This document shows positions 8,274 through 15,682 of a DNA stretch of 41,941 nucleotides, in pieces. Source of the stretch: an uncultured Eubacteriales bacterium (GTDB taxonomy: Bacteria; Bacillota; Clostridia; Oscillospirales; Acutalibacteraceae). The stretch is from NCBI GenBank assembly GCA_934489735.1, contig CAKSSR010000016.1, positions 1 to 41,941 on the forward strand, in the 5' to 3' direction. Position 1 is the first letter of the stretch, and every line of letters starts with the position of its first letter. A model generated the notes under the pieces. The model had not been told where the DNA came from, searched no databases, and worked only from the letters and a program-made list of their open reading frames with translations. The translations under genes were made by a program, and so were the position numbers.

Positions 8274-8765
8274 CTAAAACGGTAATGCCAATGAAAGTGT
8301 TGATGCTCCTAAAGTTATCCATCCTCCTAATTTTTCGCAAGTGCCTGCATTACTATCATTATACGTTTTCTTCAAAGATAATATTGATGTCGCTACTCCT
8401 GCTACTTTTAAAGCTGTCTCTCCTATCTTTATCGCTGATGGATACCAGTGACTTTTCCCTGTAGGATGTCCCCCGCTTATTTCTGGTACAACGCTGCAAA
8501 ATCTGTTTAATACTGAATTAAATTTCGATTTTTCGTTATATTCTAATCCTTTCCCACCTGATACATTTTCTAATACACTTTCAGATATTTCTCCAGATTT
8601 ATTTATAATATCATATAATACAAAGCTTAAAGCTTTCATGTCATCGTCTGATAAATCCACTCCGTTGTCATGAAATAGTTGCTTAGCTCCTTCCATTGTC
8701 TGCTTCGTTAAAAGTTTTCTTAAAAATTCTTCATCATTCATTAATTTATCAAATTTTTCGTTCAT
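8274..8765 (-). CDS. Nif11-type leader peptide precursor, 163 aa
   Basis: The N-terminus (MNEKFDKLMNDEEFLRKLL, then QLFHDNGVDLSDDDM) has the pattern of Nif11-like leader peptides, ending in the double-glycine site ENVSGG (Gly70-Gly71). The 92-residue part after the site includes a small, Ala/Gly/Leu-rich hydrophobic tail (about 128-163, with LKVAGVATSIL and LGGWITLGAS) like bacteriocin cores. Such leaders are normally cut after GG and exported by a peptidase-containing ABC transporter, sometimes after modification. No transporter or modifying enzyme is visible nearby. It is the last gene of a three-gene minus-strand cluster; AAGGATGG serves as SD. Whether the product is a bacteriocin or another secreted peptide is unknown. 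Confidence 0.7.
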   Translation of the reverse strand: MNEKFDKLMNDEEFLRKLLTKQTMEGAKQLFHDNGVDLSDDDMKALSFVLYDIINKSGEISESVLENVSGGKGLEYNEKSKFNSVLNRFCSVVPEISGGHPTGKSHWYPSAIKIGETALKVAGVATSILSLKKTYNDSNAGTCEKLGGWITLGASTLSLALPF

Positions 8766-8795
8766 AATCTTACCATCCTTATCATTAAAATTATA

Positions 8796-9188
8796 TTATT
8801 TCATGTAATTTTGTATCTGTTTCTTGACAATTACTCCCTTGATGCTGGATCTAACTGCCCTGAAGATCTTTGAAACGTCTAAATTCCAATCATACTCACC
8901 TTTTTCATTCTTTTCTAATGAACAAACCTGAGAATATAAACAAGTTTTAAACCAGTTCTTAGCACTTATCCCTCCACTTATCTCATTTAGCACATCCATG
9001 TCTAACGCATTGCTCTTCGACTTCACTGCTTCTGATATTTTCTCTTCCACTTTCCTGATGTCGCTTAAATTTAGATATTCTCCGCGACTTGCAAATAATT
9101 CTTGTACTTCCTTCTCGTCTACTTTTTTTACAAGTTCCTTCAAAAAGTCTTCGTCATTGAGTAACTTTATAATTCTTTCTTCATTCAT
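8796..9188 (-). CDS. Nif11-type leader peptide precursor, 130 aa
   Basis: A paralogue of the next gene downstream. MNEERIIKLLNDEDFLKELV and QELFASRGEYLNLSDI align with its leader, and the site NEISGG puts the cut after Gly73. The remaining 57 residues (ISAKNWFKTCLYSQVC and onward) contain two cysteines and a basic C-terminus, and show no similarity to the other core. Leaders alike with cores unlike is the usual pattern for secreted peptide families. AAAGGGGTG is the SD. It lies 30 bp from both neighbours, so one transcript is likely. Confidence 0.7.
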   Translation of the reverse strand: MNEERIIKLLNDEDFLKELVKKVDEKEVQELFASRGEYLNLSDIRKVEEKISEAVKSKSNALDMDVLNEISGGISAKNWFKTCLYSQVCSLEKNEKGEYDWNLDVSKIFRAVRSSIKGVIVKKQIQNYMK

Positions 9189-9218
9189 AATAACACCCCT
9201 TTCGTCGAATCATAAATT

Positions 9219-9425
9219 TTAAAGATCATCTGCATCTTGAGTCGGTATTTCTCCATCAAATGAAGTTCCCGTATAACTTCCATCCACATCTGACTTTATA
9301 TCTTTGCTTCCCTCTTTCATGAGAGTTGATGCTATATCTTGAATATTGTCTTTTATTTCTAAAACTTCTTTCTTCGGTATCCCAAATTCTTTGAAATTAT
9401 CATGTTCATATGGTCCAACCATCAT
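9219..9425 (-). CDS. Small acidic hypothetical protein, 68 aa
   Basis: First gene of the minus-strand trio, with GAGGTGAT as SD. The protein is acidic and hydrophilic, with no membrane span, no cysteine and no double-glycine site. It has a central helix-prone segment (KKEVLEIKDNIQDIAST) and a Gly/Ser/Asp-rich tail. I do not recognise it. Position suggests a role with the two leader-peptide precursors, for example as an immunity or accessory protein, but that is a guess. It faces the ubiquitin protease gene across a 164-bp divergent region. Confidence 0.55.
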   Translation of the reverse strand: MMVGPYEHDNFKEFGIPKKEVLEIKDNIQDIASTLMKEGSKDIKSDVDGSYTGTSFDGEIPTQDADDL

Positions 9426-9486
9426 AATAGATCACCTCATTTATATTATGTATTCTTTTTTAATTTATATTAATAAGAATTTTTAT

Positions 9487-9535
9487 GTTAAGATTTCGTT
9501 AAATTTATCCTTTTATTCTATCCATATGTTATAAT
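9487..9535 (+). promoter_or_regulatory. Promoter P4 with two GTTAAG/A direct repeats
   Basis: GTTAAG (9487) and GTTAAA (9498) lie 11 bp apart. TATAAT is at 9530-9535, 32 bp after the start of the second repeat, exactly as in P1-P3. It drives the two ubiquitin-protease genes. The same region also separates the divergent minus-strand trio, whose own promoter I could not identify. Confidence 0.65.
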
Positions 9536-9589
9536 TGTCTTAGTTGGTAAGTGACTAATTTAAATTAATATATTGTAGGAGGGTTAAAA

Positions 9590-10561
9590 TTGAAAAAAAT
9601 TATTTCTTTATCAATGGCCTTTGCTTTAACTTTTTCAACTTGCACTAATGCTTTTTCTATTAAAAGTGAAGAATGTAAAAGGTATGTAAGTAATTTTGTT
9701 AAGTTTGCTATTCCTGCTTCAATCGCTTGCTTATTGGGCTTAAAAATCAAGTCATATTATTCGCTAAAAGTAATAAACCCAGTGCAATTAAGTGAAATAG
9801 AACAGCAGGAGGCTAACTCTAAGTCTCTTGGGCTACCGAATGTCGGGAATTCTTGCTATATGAATGCCGCTATTCAACAATTGTATGCAATCGATAGCTT
9901 TAGAGAAGCTATTTTGAATGCAAATGTTGAGGCTGTAAATAAAACTTCAGAAAAAAGTAACAAACCATATACCCACGCATTGAAATCTATATTCTCGGCA
10001 ATGGCATCTGAGAACAAAATAGATATAAATCAAATGAGATTTTTAGCAAAAGAACTTGAACATTCAGGCGGCCAGCAAGATTCTATAGAATATATACAGC
10101 ATATAACTGAAAACTGCGCTAGAGAATTAAAATCCAATTCGTTAAATATGCCATTACTTTTTGAAGATTTATGCTTGGAAAATAATACGGAAGCAATATT
10201 CAAAAATAACTGTAAAAACTATGGAAATAATAATAACTTAATAGTATTTATACCCAGGATAGATGAAAATTATAAAATGAATTCCAAAAACTTTAAATCT
10301 ATCGATATGCCATATGAAAAAGATATCGATAAACAAGGACTATTTGAATTATCTGGGGTAACTGTCTTCGTTGGATCTGATAATTCTGGCCACTATTATA
10401 CTTATCAAAAGAAAGATGATAACTCATGGGTCGTATTGAATGATAATAAAGTGAAATCAGTTAAGTTGGAAGATATCGATGGAATAATTAAAAAGAACGG
10501 AGTCTTGTATATGTATAAAAAAATAGGCGAAAAGAAAGAGGCGGAATATGAAAAAAAATAA
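9590..10561 (+). CDS. USP-family (C19) deubiquitinase-like, exported, 323 aa
   Basis: All USP boxes are visible. The Cys box GLPNVGNSCYMNAAIQ has the nucleophile at Cys89. A QQDS-type box (GGQQDSIEYIQ) lies at about 161-171. The His box SGVTVFVGSDNSGHYYTYQK has His268, and the Asp/Asn position follows in WVVLND (Asp285). The catalytic domain is minimal (about 250 residues) and lacks the zinc-finger insert of large USPs. The start is a TTG at 9590 with AGGAGGG 6 nt upstream. The N-terminus is a signal peptide (MKKIISLSMAFALTFST), and a second hydrophobic segment at about 36-51 may anchor it. It would cleave ubiquitin or a ubiquitin-like substrate outside the cytoplasm. It overlaps the next gene by 14 bp and is driven by P4. 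Bacteria have no classical ubiquitin, so transfer from a eukaryote is likely. Confidence 0.85.
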   Translation: MKKIISLSMAFALTFSTCTNAFSIKSEECKRYVSNFVKFAIPASIACLLGLKIKSYYSLKVINPVQLSEIEQQEANSKSLGLPNVGNSCYMNAAIQQLYAIDSFREAILNANVEAVNKTSEKSNKPYTHALKSIFSAMASENKIDINQMRFLAKELEHSGGQQDSIEYIQHITENCARELKSNSLNMPLLFEDLCLENNTEAIFKNNCKNYGNNNNLIVFIPRIDENYKMNSKNFKSIDMPYEKDIDKQGLFELSGVTVFVGSDNSGHYYTYQKKDDNSWVVLNDNKVKSVKLEDIDGIIKKNGVLYMYKKIGEKKEAEYEKK

Positions 10562-12329
10562 GATAATATCAATAATGCTGGCAACATCATTAATATCAGG
10601 TCAGGTTTTGCCAAGCTTTGCTGCAAATAATAAGCCTGCTCAAAGTACAACCGATAAAATTTTACAAATAGTTAAGGAATACGCTCCTGTAAGTATACTT
10701 GGAGTTGTTAGCTCGGCTATACTTATCAAGATCTTATTGCCAAAAGACAATAAAATGATTAAAAACAATAATCAAAATTTAGAGAAATTTAGAAACAATG
10801 TTAGAAATAATGATGAAGACGATGAGAAAAGTGAAGACGACGAGAAAAGTGAAGACGAGAGCGACGAGGAAAGTGAAAATGAGGAAGAAGAACATGAAGA
10901 AGTAGAAAGTAGTAGAGGCCAAGAAGTAATGAAGAAAAAGGAAAAGCCAACCGAAGAAGAAACAGAGGCAGCTATTAACAACCTGCTAGAAATTGCAAGT
11001 GATTACAATGTTCCACCTGAAGATATTCAAAACTCAGGAAATAAAGACATTGGTCTAATGAACCTTGGAGCCTCTTGCTACTTGAATGCTGCTATTCAGG
11101 CAATGTATAAAATCGATAGCATTAGAAATAAAATTCTTAATGCACAAGCAAATAGAAACAGTCCTCATGTCCTCGCATTAAAAACTGCTTTCGCATCTAT
11201 AGCGCTCGATAGACCTCTCGATAGCATGCAAATGAGAAGTGTAGCAACCGTTTTTGATTATGTAGGAGAACAAGCTGATTCAAATGAAACAATCGCAAAT
11301 ATATTGGAAAAATGTGATGAAGAATTGCCTTTTGGATCAAAATTCTTTGCAGAAGGTATCGACGTAAATGGAATTATACCGCTGATATCACAAGATTTTA
11401 AGAATTTGAATGGGAATGATGAAGAAATAGCTACATTTGGTATACCATTGGATGAAAATCATAGATTGTTTTTATTAGGTAGGCATTGTCGATCTGCAAG
11501 TCAATCCTCTTTAAATGATCCTGTATCACAAGATTGTTTTAATAGAATACTTAATGAAGCTGGAAATCCTCAAAAAGGCGTTGTGACGAATAGATATAGA
11601 TTCAATAGACTTGGTGATGATAAAAAAGATGTAGTACTAGAAGAACGTATTAAACGAGACAGTGAAGGCAAGGTATATAAAACATATGAATATCAATATA
11701 TAGATGTAGGTCCAGCACAAGTAACAAGGAAAATGTATTCAAGAGACAAATCAACTGTTTATGATTTAACTGGAGTAACAATGTTCACTGGTAGCGATAA
11801 TATGGGGCATTATTACTCATATCAGAAATGTAAAGATGGAAATTGGAAGTTGTTTAATGATCGTAGGGTAGAACCGGTAGAAAATTTTAAAGATATTGAA
11901 AAAAGTATTAAGGAACAAGGAACTGCATTTATATATACATCAAGGGCAGCAACTGAACAAGATTTAATACCGGAAGCAGACGAAGGTGCAGCTACAGCAG
12001 TAGTTGAACCCAAAGCAAGTCAAGACATAAAGCCAGAAGTAATCCCTGAGGTAAGCCAAGAAACAACCAGAAATATAGCAGCAACAGCTGAGCATGAAGC
12101 AAGCCAAGACATAAAACCAGAAGTGATTCCTGAAGCAAACCAACAAGAAACAGTTAGAAGTGCAGAAGCAACAGTTGAGCAAGAAGCAGACAAAGAAACA
12201 AAACCAGAAGTAACTCCTGAGGCAAGCCAACAAGAAACCAGAAATATAGAAGCAACAGTTGAGCACGAAGCAAGCCAAGACATAGAGCCAGAAGTAACTC
12301 TTGAGGCAAGTCAAAACGTAGCTAAATAA
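10548..12329 (+). CDS. USP-family (C19) deubiquitinase-like with acidic linker and repeat tail, 593 aa
   Basis: A paralogue of the preceding gene, overlapping it by 14 bp with GAGGCGG as SD. In order: signal peptide (about 1-26), membrane-like segment (about 48-63), highly acidic Glu/Asp/Ser linker (about 88-120), and the USP domain from about 165. Cys box: IGLMNLGASCYLNAAIQ (Cys177). The QQDA-like box is degenerate (GEQADSNETI, about 240-249). His box: GSDNMGHYYSYQK (His421). Asp box: WKLFND (Asp438). A segment of about 100 residues (about 300-400) lies before the His box. The C-terminal 120 residues are tandem repeats built on EASQDIKPEVIPEA. The triad is intact. It is likely anchored to the outer surface with the catalytic domain outside. 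A terminator follows at 12461. Confidence 0.85.
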   Translation: MKKNKIISIMLATSLISGQVLPSFAANNKPAQSTTDKILQIVKEYAPVSILGVVSSAILIKILLPKDNKMIKNNNQNLEKFRNNVRNNDEDDEKSEDDEKSEDESDEESENEEEEHEEVESSRGQEVMKKKEKPTEEETEAAINNLLEIASDYNVPPEDIQNSGNKDIGLMNLGASCYLNAAIQAMYKIDSIRNKILNAQANRNSPHVLALKTAFASIALDRPLDSMQMRSVATVFDYVGEQADSNETIANILEKCDEELPFGSKFFAEGIDVNGIIPLISQDFKNLNGNDEEIATFGIPLDENHRLFLLGRHCRSASQSSLNDPVSQDCFNRILNEAGNPQKGVVTNRYRFNRLGDDKKDVVLEERIKRDSEGKVYKTYEYQYIDVGPAQVTRKMYSRDKSTVYDLTGVTMFTGSDNMGHYYSYQKCKDGNWKLFNDRRVEPVENFKDIEKSIKEQGTAFIYTSRAATEQDLIPEADEGAATAVVEPKASQDIKPEVIPEVSQETTRNIAATAEHEASQDIKPEVIPEANQQETVRSAEATVEQEADKETKPEVTPEASQQETRNIEATVEHEASQDIEPEVTLEASQNVAK

Positions 12330-12460
12330 CTGAATCAGAAATAACAAAGAAATAATTCCTGAAATGAAATAATTTCTGTAAAAATTTAAAATATATTAAA
12401 AAGAATTGAACCAAAAGGAACAAAGAAACAACTACTAAAACAAGTTCTATAAAAAATATT

Positions 12461-12504
12461 AATCCCACTACATAGGCTTGAATAGCTTTACAGTGGGATT
12501 TTTT
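12461..12504 (+). terminator. Rho-independent terminator of the USP operon
   Basis: AATCCCACT (12461-12469) pairs perfectly with AGTGGGATT (12492-12500), followed by a run of T to 12504. The interval 12330-12460 holds no recognisable gene; it is A-rich. Confidence 0.85.
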
Positions 12505-12544
12505 AATGCAATTTGAAAAAAATAATTATTCCTTTAATCAATGC

Positions 12545-12573
12545 TTGACTTTTTGTTAAAATAATTATATAAT
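12545..12573 (+). promoter_or_regulatory. Promoter of tRNA-Ser
   Basis: TTGACT (12545-12550) and TATAAT (12568-12573) are separated by 17 bp, and the tRNA begins 18 bp after the -10. This is a near-consensus vegetative promoter. Confidence 0.85.
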
Positions 12574-12591
12574 GTGATTAGTTAAGTTCAT

Positions 12592-12684
12592 GGAGAGATG
12601 TCCGAGCTGGCCGAAGGAGCACGATTGGAAATCGTGTAGATCATTAAAGTGGTCTCTGGGGTTCGAATCCCCATCTCTCCGCCA
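12592..12684 (+). tRNA. tRNA-Ser (anticodon GGA)
   Basis: Acceptor arm GGAGAGA (12592-12598) pairs with TCTCTCC (12674-12680); G is the discriminator and CCA is encoded (12682-12684). The anticodon stem CACGA/TCGTG encloses TTGGAAA, so the anticodon is GGA, reading UCC/UCU. A long variable arm (GTAGATCATTAAAGTGGTC region) and the T-loop GGTTCGAATCC confirm a class II serine tRNA. Confidence 0.95.
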
Positions 12685-12692
12685 GATATTTT

Positions 12693-12738
12693 TAGCACAG
12701 TGCTACGAATTGGTTTCGTCGCTGTGCTATTTTTTTTT
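12693..12738 (+). terminator. tRNA-Ser terminator, copy 3 of the hairpin repeat
   Basis: The hairpin 12693-12729 (outer arms TAGCACAG and CTGTGCTA, inner arms ACGAA/TTCGT) is followed by nine T. Its sequence is the reverse complement of the hairpins in the repeats at 3401 and 4972, with few changes. Confidence 0.85.
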
Positions 12739-12765
12739 AATGGATTATTAATTTTAAGAAATATA

Positions 12766-12774
12766 TGATATAAT
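12766..12774 (+). promoter_or_regulatory. Extended -10 promoter of the flavoprotein/rqcH operon
   Basis: TGATATAAT is an extended -10 element with no good -35 upstream. The expected transcript start near 12781-12783 gives a leader of only about 12 nt to the first ATG (12795), but about 36 nt to the ATG at 12819, which favours the latter start. Confidence 0.5.
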
Positions 12775-12818
12775 ATAAAGAAATAACATATTGAATGACG
12801 GGAGTTGTAGACAAGTTA

Positions 12819-14045
12819 ATGGAAGTATTAGTATTAGGCGGGGGAGCAGCCGGAATGATGTCGGCAATAAGTGTAAAAATGCATCATAATGACTACAATG
12901 TGACGATATTGGAGAAGCAATCAAGGGTTGGCAAGAAACTATCAGCGACAGGGAATGGAAGATGCAATATATCAAATGCATTCATTGAAAGAGAAGATTA
13001 TCATGGAGAGAATAGTTTATTTGCTAATTACGCATGTTGGGAATTTAGTTCAGCTGACTTGGTAGAAGTATGCGATGACATGGGGTTGCTCATTAGGGTA
13101 CCAGATGACAAAGATGAAGATGATATGAGAATGTATCCATTTAGTGAACAAGCGAGCAGTGTTGTAGACATACTTAGATTTCAGTTAGAAAAATATAAGA
13201 TTAATACAGTTTTGGATACGGAAGTAAAAGAAATTATTAAGAACGGGGATAAATTTACAGTAATAACTGAGGGCGATGGTAGGTTTATGGCTGACAAAGT
13301 CATAGTAGCTTTAGGCGGGGCTGCTGGAAGGAGAATATCGGGCAGCATGTCAGGATATGACATATTAAAGAAGTTAGGTCATTCATGTACGAAGCTTTAT
13401 CCTGCGATAGGGCCGATTAAAACAGAAACAGATTTTGTTAGAACTCTCAAAGGGGTCAGGGCGGAAGTTTATTTAGAAATAAGACGAGATAATGGAGATA
13501 GGATAATCAACAATTATGGAGAGATTCAGTTTACGGATTATGGCATAAGCGGACCAGTAGTTTTTGAAATCTCAAGGGAAATCAACAAAAGGAAAGGGCT
13601 AGTTGCCTGCATTGATTTTTTATGTGGAGTGACTAGAGATAGAGTTCGTGATGTAATAAGAAAGAAGGTAAAGAATTATCCGGACCAAGTGATAAGTAAT
13701 TTATTGGTCGGCATAGTTCACAACAAGATAGGGAGAAGTATACTCAGTTCACTAGGATTTAATCTTAATGACAAAGTATCATCTATTACTGATGATGACA
13801 TTAGAAAAATAGTATCATCGTTGGGGAACAAGCAGATAAAAATAATAAAAAATATGAATTTCGATTATGCTCAAGTGACTATGGGAGGAATCAGGACTAG
13901 TGAAGTTGATCCAGAGACTATGAAAAGTTTAATTTGCGATGGTCTGTATTTATGCGGGGAGATATTAGACATAGATGGGGATTGTGGCGGATATAATTTG
14001 CATTGGGCATGGGCTTCCGGTTTCTTAGCTGGCAAACTTTTGTAA
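12819..14045 (+). CDS. HI0933/YhiN-family FAD-dependent oxidoreductase
   Basis: A flavoprotein of 408 residues from the ATG at 12819 (MEVLVLGGGAAGMMSAI), which puts the FAD-binding GxGxxG at the very N-terminus as is usual. GGGAG lies upstream, though rather far, and an ATG at 12795 is the alternative. Further family blocks are KLSATGNGRCNISN (about 40-53), MYPFSEQASSVVD, ALGGAAG and the C-terminal CGEILDIDGDCGGYNLHWAW. Members of this COG2081 group bind FAD and act as dehydrogenases or reductases; the substrate is unknown. It is the first gene of a three-gene operon with a second flavoprotein and rqcH. Confidence 0.9.
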   Translation: MEVLVLGGGAAGMMSAISVKMHHNDYNVTILEKQSRVGKKLSATGNGRCNISNAFIEREDYHGENSLFANYACWEFSSADLVEVCDDMGLLIRVPDDKDEDDMRMYPFSEQASSVVDILRFQLEKYKINTVLDTEVKEIIKNGDKFTVITEGDGRFMADKVIVALGGAAGRRISGSMSGYDILKKLGHSCTKLYPAIGPIKTETDFVRTLKGVRAEVYLEIRRDNGDRIINNYGEIQFTDYGISGPVVFEISREINKRKGLVACIDFLCGVTRDRVRDVIRKKVKNYPDQVISNLLVGIVHNKIGRSILSSLGFNLNDKVSSITDDDIRKIVSSLGNKQIKIIKNMNFDYAQVTMGGIRTSEVDPETMKSLICDGLYLCGEILDIDGDCGGYNLHWAWASGFLAGKLL

Positions 14046-14071
14046 CATTTATTTAACCAGAGGTAAGACAT

Positions 14072-15682
14072 ATGATTAGAATTAGTGATGTATCCATTAA
14101 ATATTATGAGGATATGGAGGCATTGAAAAGGAAAGTATTGAAAATTTTAGGGGTAAGTGATAAAAAATTAAATTCTTTTAAAATTTCTAAGAAATCTTTA
14201 GATGCAAGGAGAAAGAAAGATATAAAATACATATATTCTGTTGATGTATGTTTGAATTGTGATGAAATTTCTTTAGTTAATAAGATAAATAATAGTAAAG
14301 TGAAGATACATGAAGAATTTGAATATAAAATTCCTAAAGTCGATATAAGTAATAATAAGCGACCTGTTGTCGTCGGCTTTGGACCTGCAGGAATGTTTGC
14401 TTCGCTTGTATTAGCAGAGGCTGGAATGAATCCAATTATATTAGAGAGAGGAGAAGATGTTGATACTAGAAGTGAAAAGGTAGAAAGATTTTGGTCTGGA
14501 TCGGCTTTGGATGTGAGTTCTAATGTTCAATTTGGAGAAGGTGGCGCAGGGACGTTTTCTGACGGAAAGCTTAATACGGGAGTAAAAAATGAAAGAATTA
14601 GTTGGATTTTGAATCAATTTGTTAAGCATGGGGCAAATGAAAATATAATATACGATGCTAAACCACATATCGGGACAGACATATTGAAGAAAGTGGTTAA
14701 ATCTATTAGAAATAGGATAATAGATTTAGGCGGAGAGATATTATTTAGTAGTAAATTTAGTGACTTTGATTGTAATGATGATAAAATTATAAGTTTATTA
14801 TATGAAAGAGACGGCAATTGGAATCAGATTGAATGTGATGACGTTATTTTATCATTAGGCCACAGTGCAAGAGATACCTTCGTAATGCTTAATGATAAAG
14901 GATTAAATATGGAAGCAAAGACATTCTCAATGGGAGTTAGAATAGAACATGAACAATCTATGATAAATTTGTCCCAGTATGGAGGTGTCTACGAAAGTCT
15001 GCCAAATGCCGACTATAAATTGAGCTGCCATATAAATGAGAATGAGTCGGCTTACACCTTCTGTATGTGCCCAGGCGGATATGTAGTGGGAGCTACTTCG
15101 GAAGAAAATTGTGTCGTGACAAATGGAATGAGTTATCAAAAAAGAGATGGAAAGAATGCAAATAGCGCTTTATTAGTAACAATAAGGCCAGATGATTTTC
15201 CAATTAAATCAGTATTGGGAGGCATGTACTGGCAAAGAGAACTTGAACAAAAAGCATTTGAAATGGGAGGATCGACTTATTTCGCCCCAGCTCAACTTCT
15301 AGGTGACTTTATGATAGGAAAAAAGAGCGAAAGGTTTGGAAAAGTTAAACCTACATACAGGCCGGGAGTAACATTTTGCGATCTCAATGAATTATTGCCT
15401 AAAAAGATATCAAGAGTCTTGAAACAGGCAATACCGGAATTGGATAAGAAACTTAATGGATTTTTATCGCAGGATGCAATATTGACAGCTATTGAAACCA
15501 GAAGTTCGTCACCAGTTAGGATAATCAGGAATCAGAATACGAGAGAATCGACATCTGTTAAAGGAATTTATCCAGCAGGTGAGGGAGCAGGATACGCAGG
15601 CGGAATAATGTCAGCAGCTATTGACGGAATGTTGAGCGCAGAAGCAATAATTAAAAAGAGAGGTGATCTGAATGCCATTTGA
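14072..15682 (+). CDS. FAD-dependent protein, COG2509 family
   Basis: A 536-residue protein. The first 95 residues form an alpha/beta region typical of this family (KRKVLKILGV, DARRKKDIKYIYSVDV). The FAD-binding motif VVVGFGPAGMFASLVLAEAG follows at about 97-116. Further hallmarks are VQFGEGGAGTFSDGKLNTG, TFSMGVRIEH, FCMCPGGYVV, ETRSSSPVRI and the C-terminal YPAGEGAGYAGGIMSAAIDG. The family is annotated as an NAD-utilizing dehydrogenase; the reaction is not established. AGAGGT serves as SD, 26 bp after the previous stop. It overlaps rqcH by 11 bp. Confidence 0.9.
   Translation: MIRISDVSIKYYEDMEALKRKVLKILGVSDKKLNSFKISKKSLDARRKKDIKYIYSVDVCLNCDEISLVNKINNSKVKIHEEFEYKIPKVDISNNKRPVVVGFGPAGMFASLVLAEAGMNPIILERGEDVDTRSEKVERFWSGSALDVSSNVQFGEGGAGTFSDGKLNTGVKNERISWILNQFVKHGANENIIYDAKPHIGTDILKKVVKSIRNRIIDLGGEILFSSKFSDFDCNDDKIISLLYERDGNWNQIECDDVILSLGHSARDTFVMLNDKGLNMEAKTFSMGVRIEHEQSMINLSQYGGVYESLPNADYKLSCHINENESAYTFCMCPGGYVVGATSEENCVVTNGMSYQKRDGKNANSALLVTIRPDDFPIKSVLGGMYWQRELEQKAFEMGGSTYFAPAQLLGDFMIGKKSERFGKVKPTYRPGVTFCDLNELLPKKISRVLKQAIPELDKKLNGFLSQDAILTAIETRSSSPVRIIRNQNTRESTSVKGIYPAGEGAGYAGGIMSAAIDGMLSAEAIIKKRGDLNAI

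Noticed and set aside
11964..12347. Cys/Phe-rich minus-strand ORF opposite the USP repeat tail
   Set aside because: It mirrors the repeats on the coding strand and has no SD or family similarity.
12551..12585. GTTAAA and GTTAAG near tRNA-Ser as another member of the repeat regulon
   Set aside because: They are not spaced by 11 bp and do not lie 32 bp before the -10. The tRNA promoter has its own good -35.
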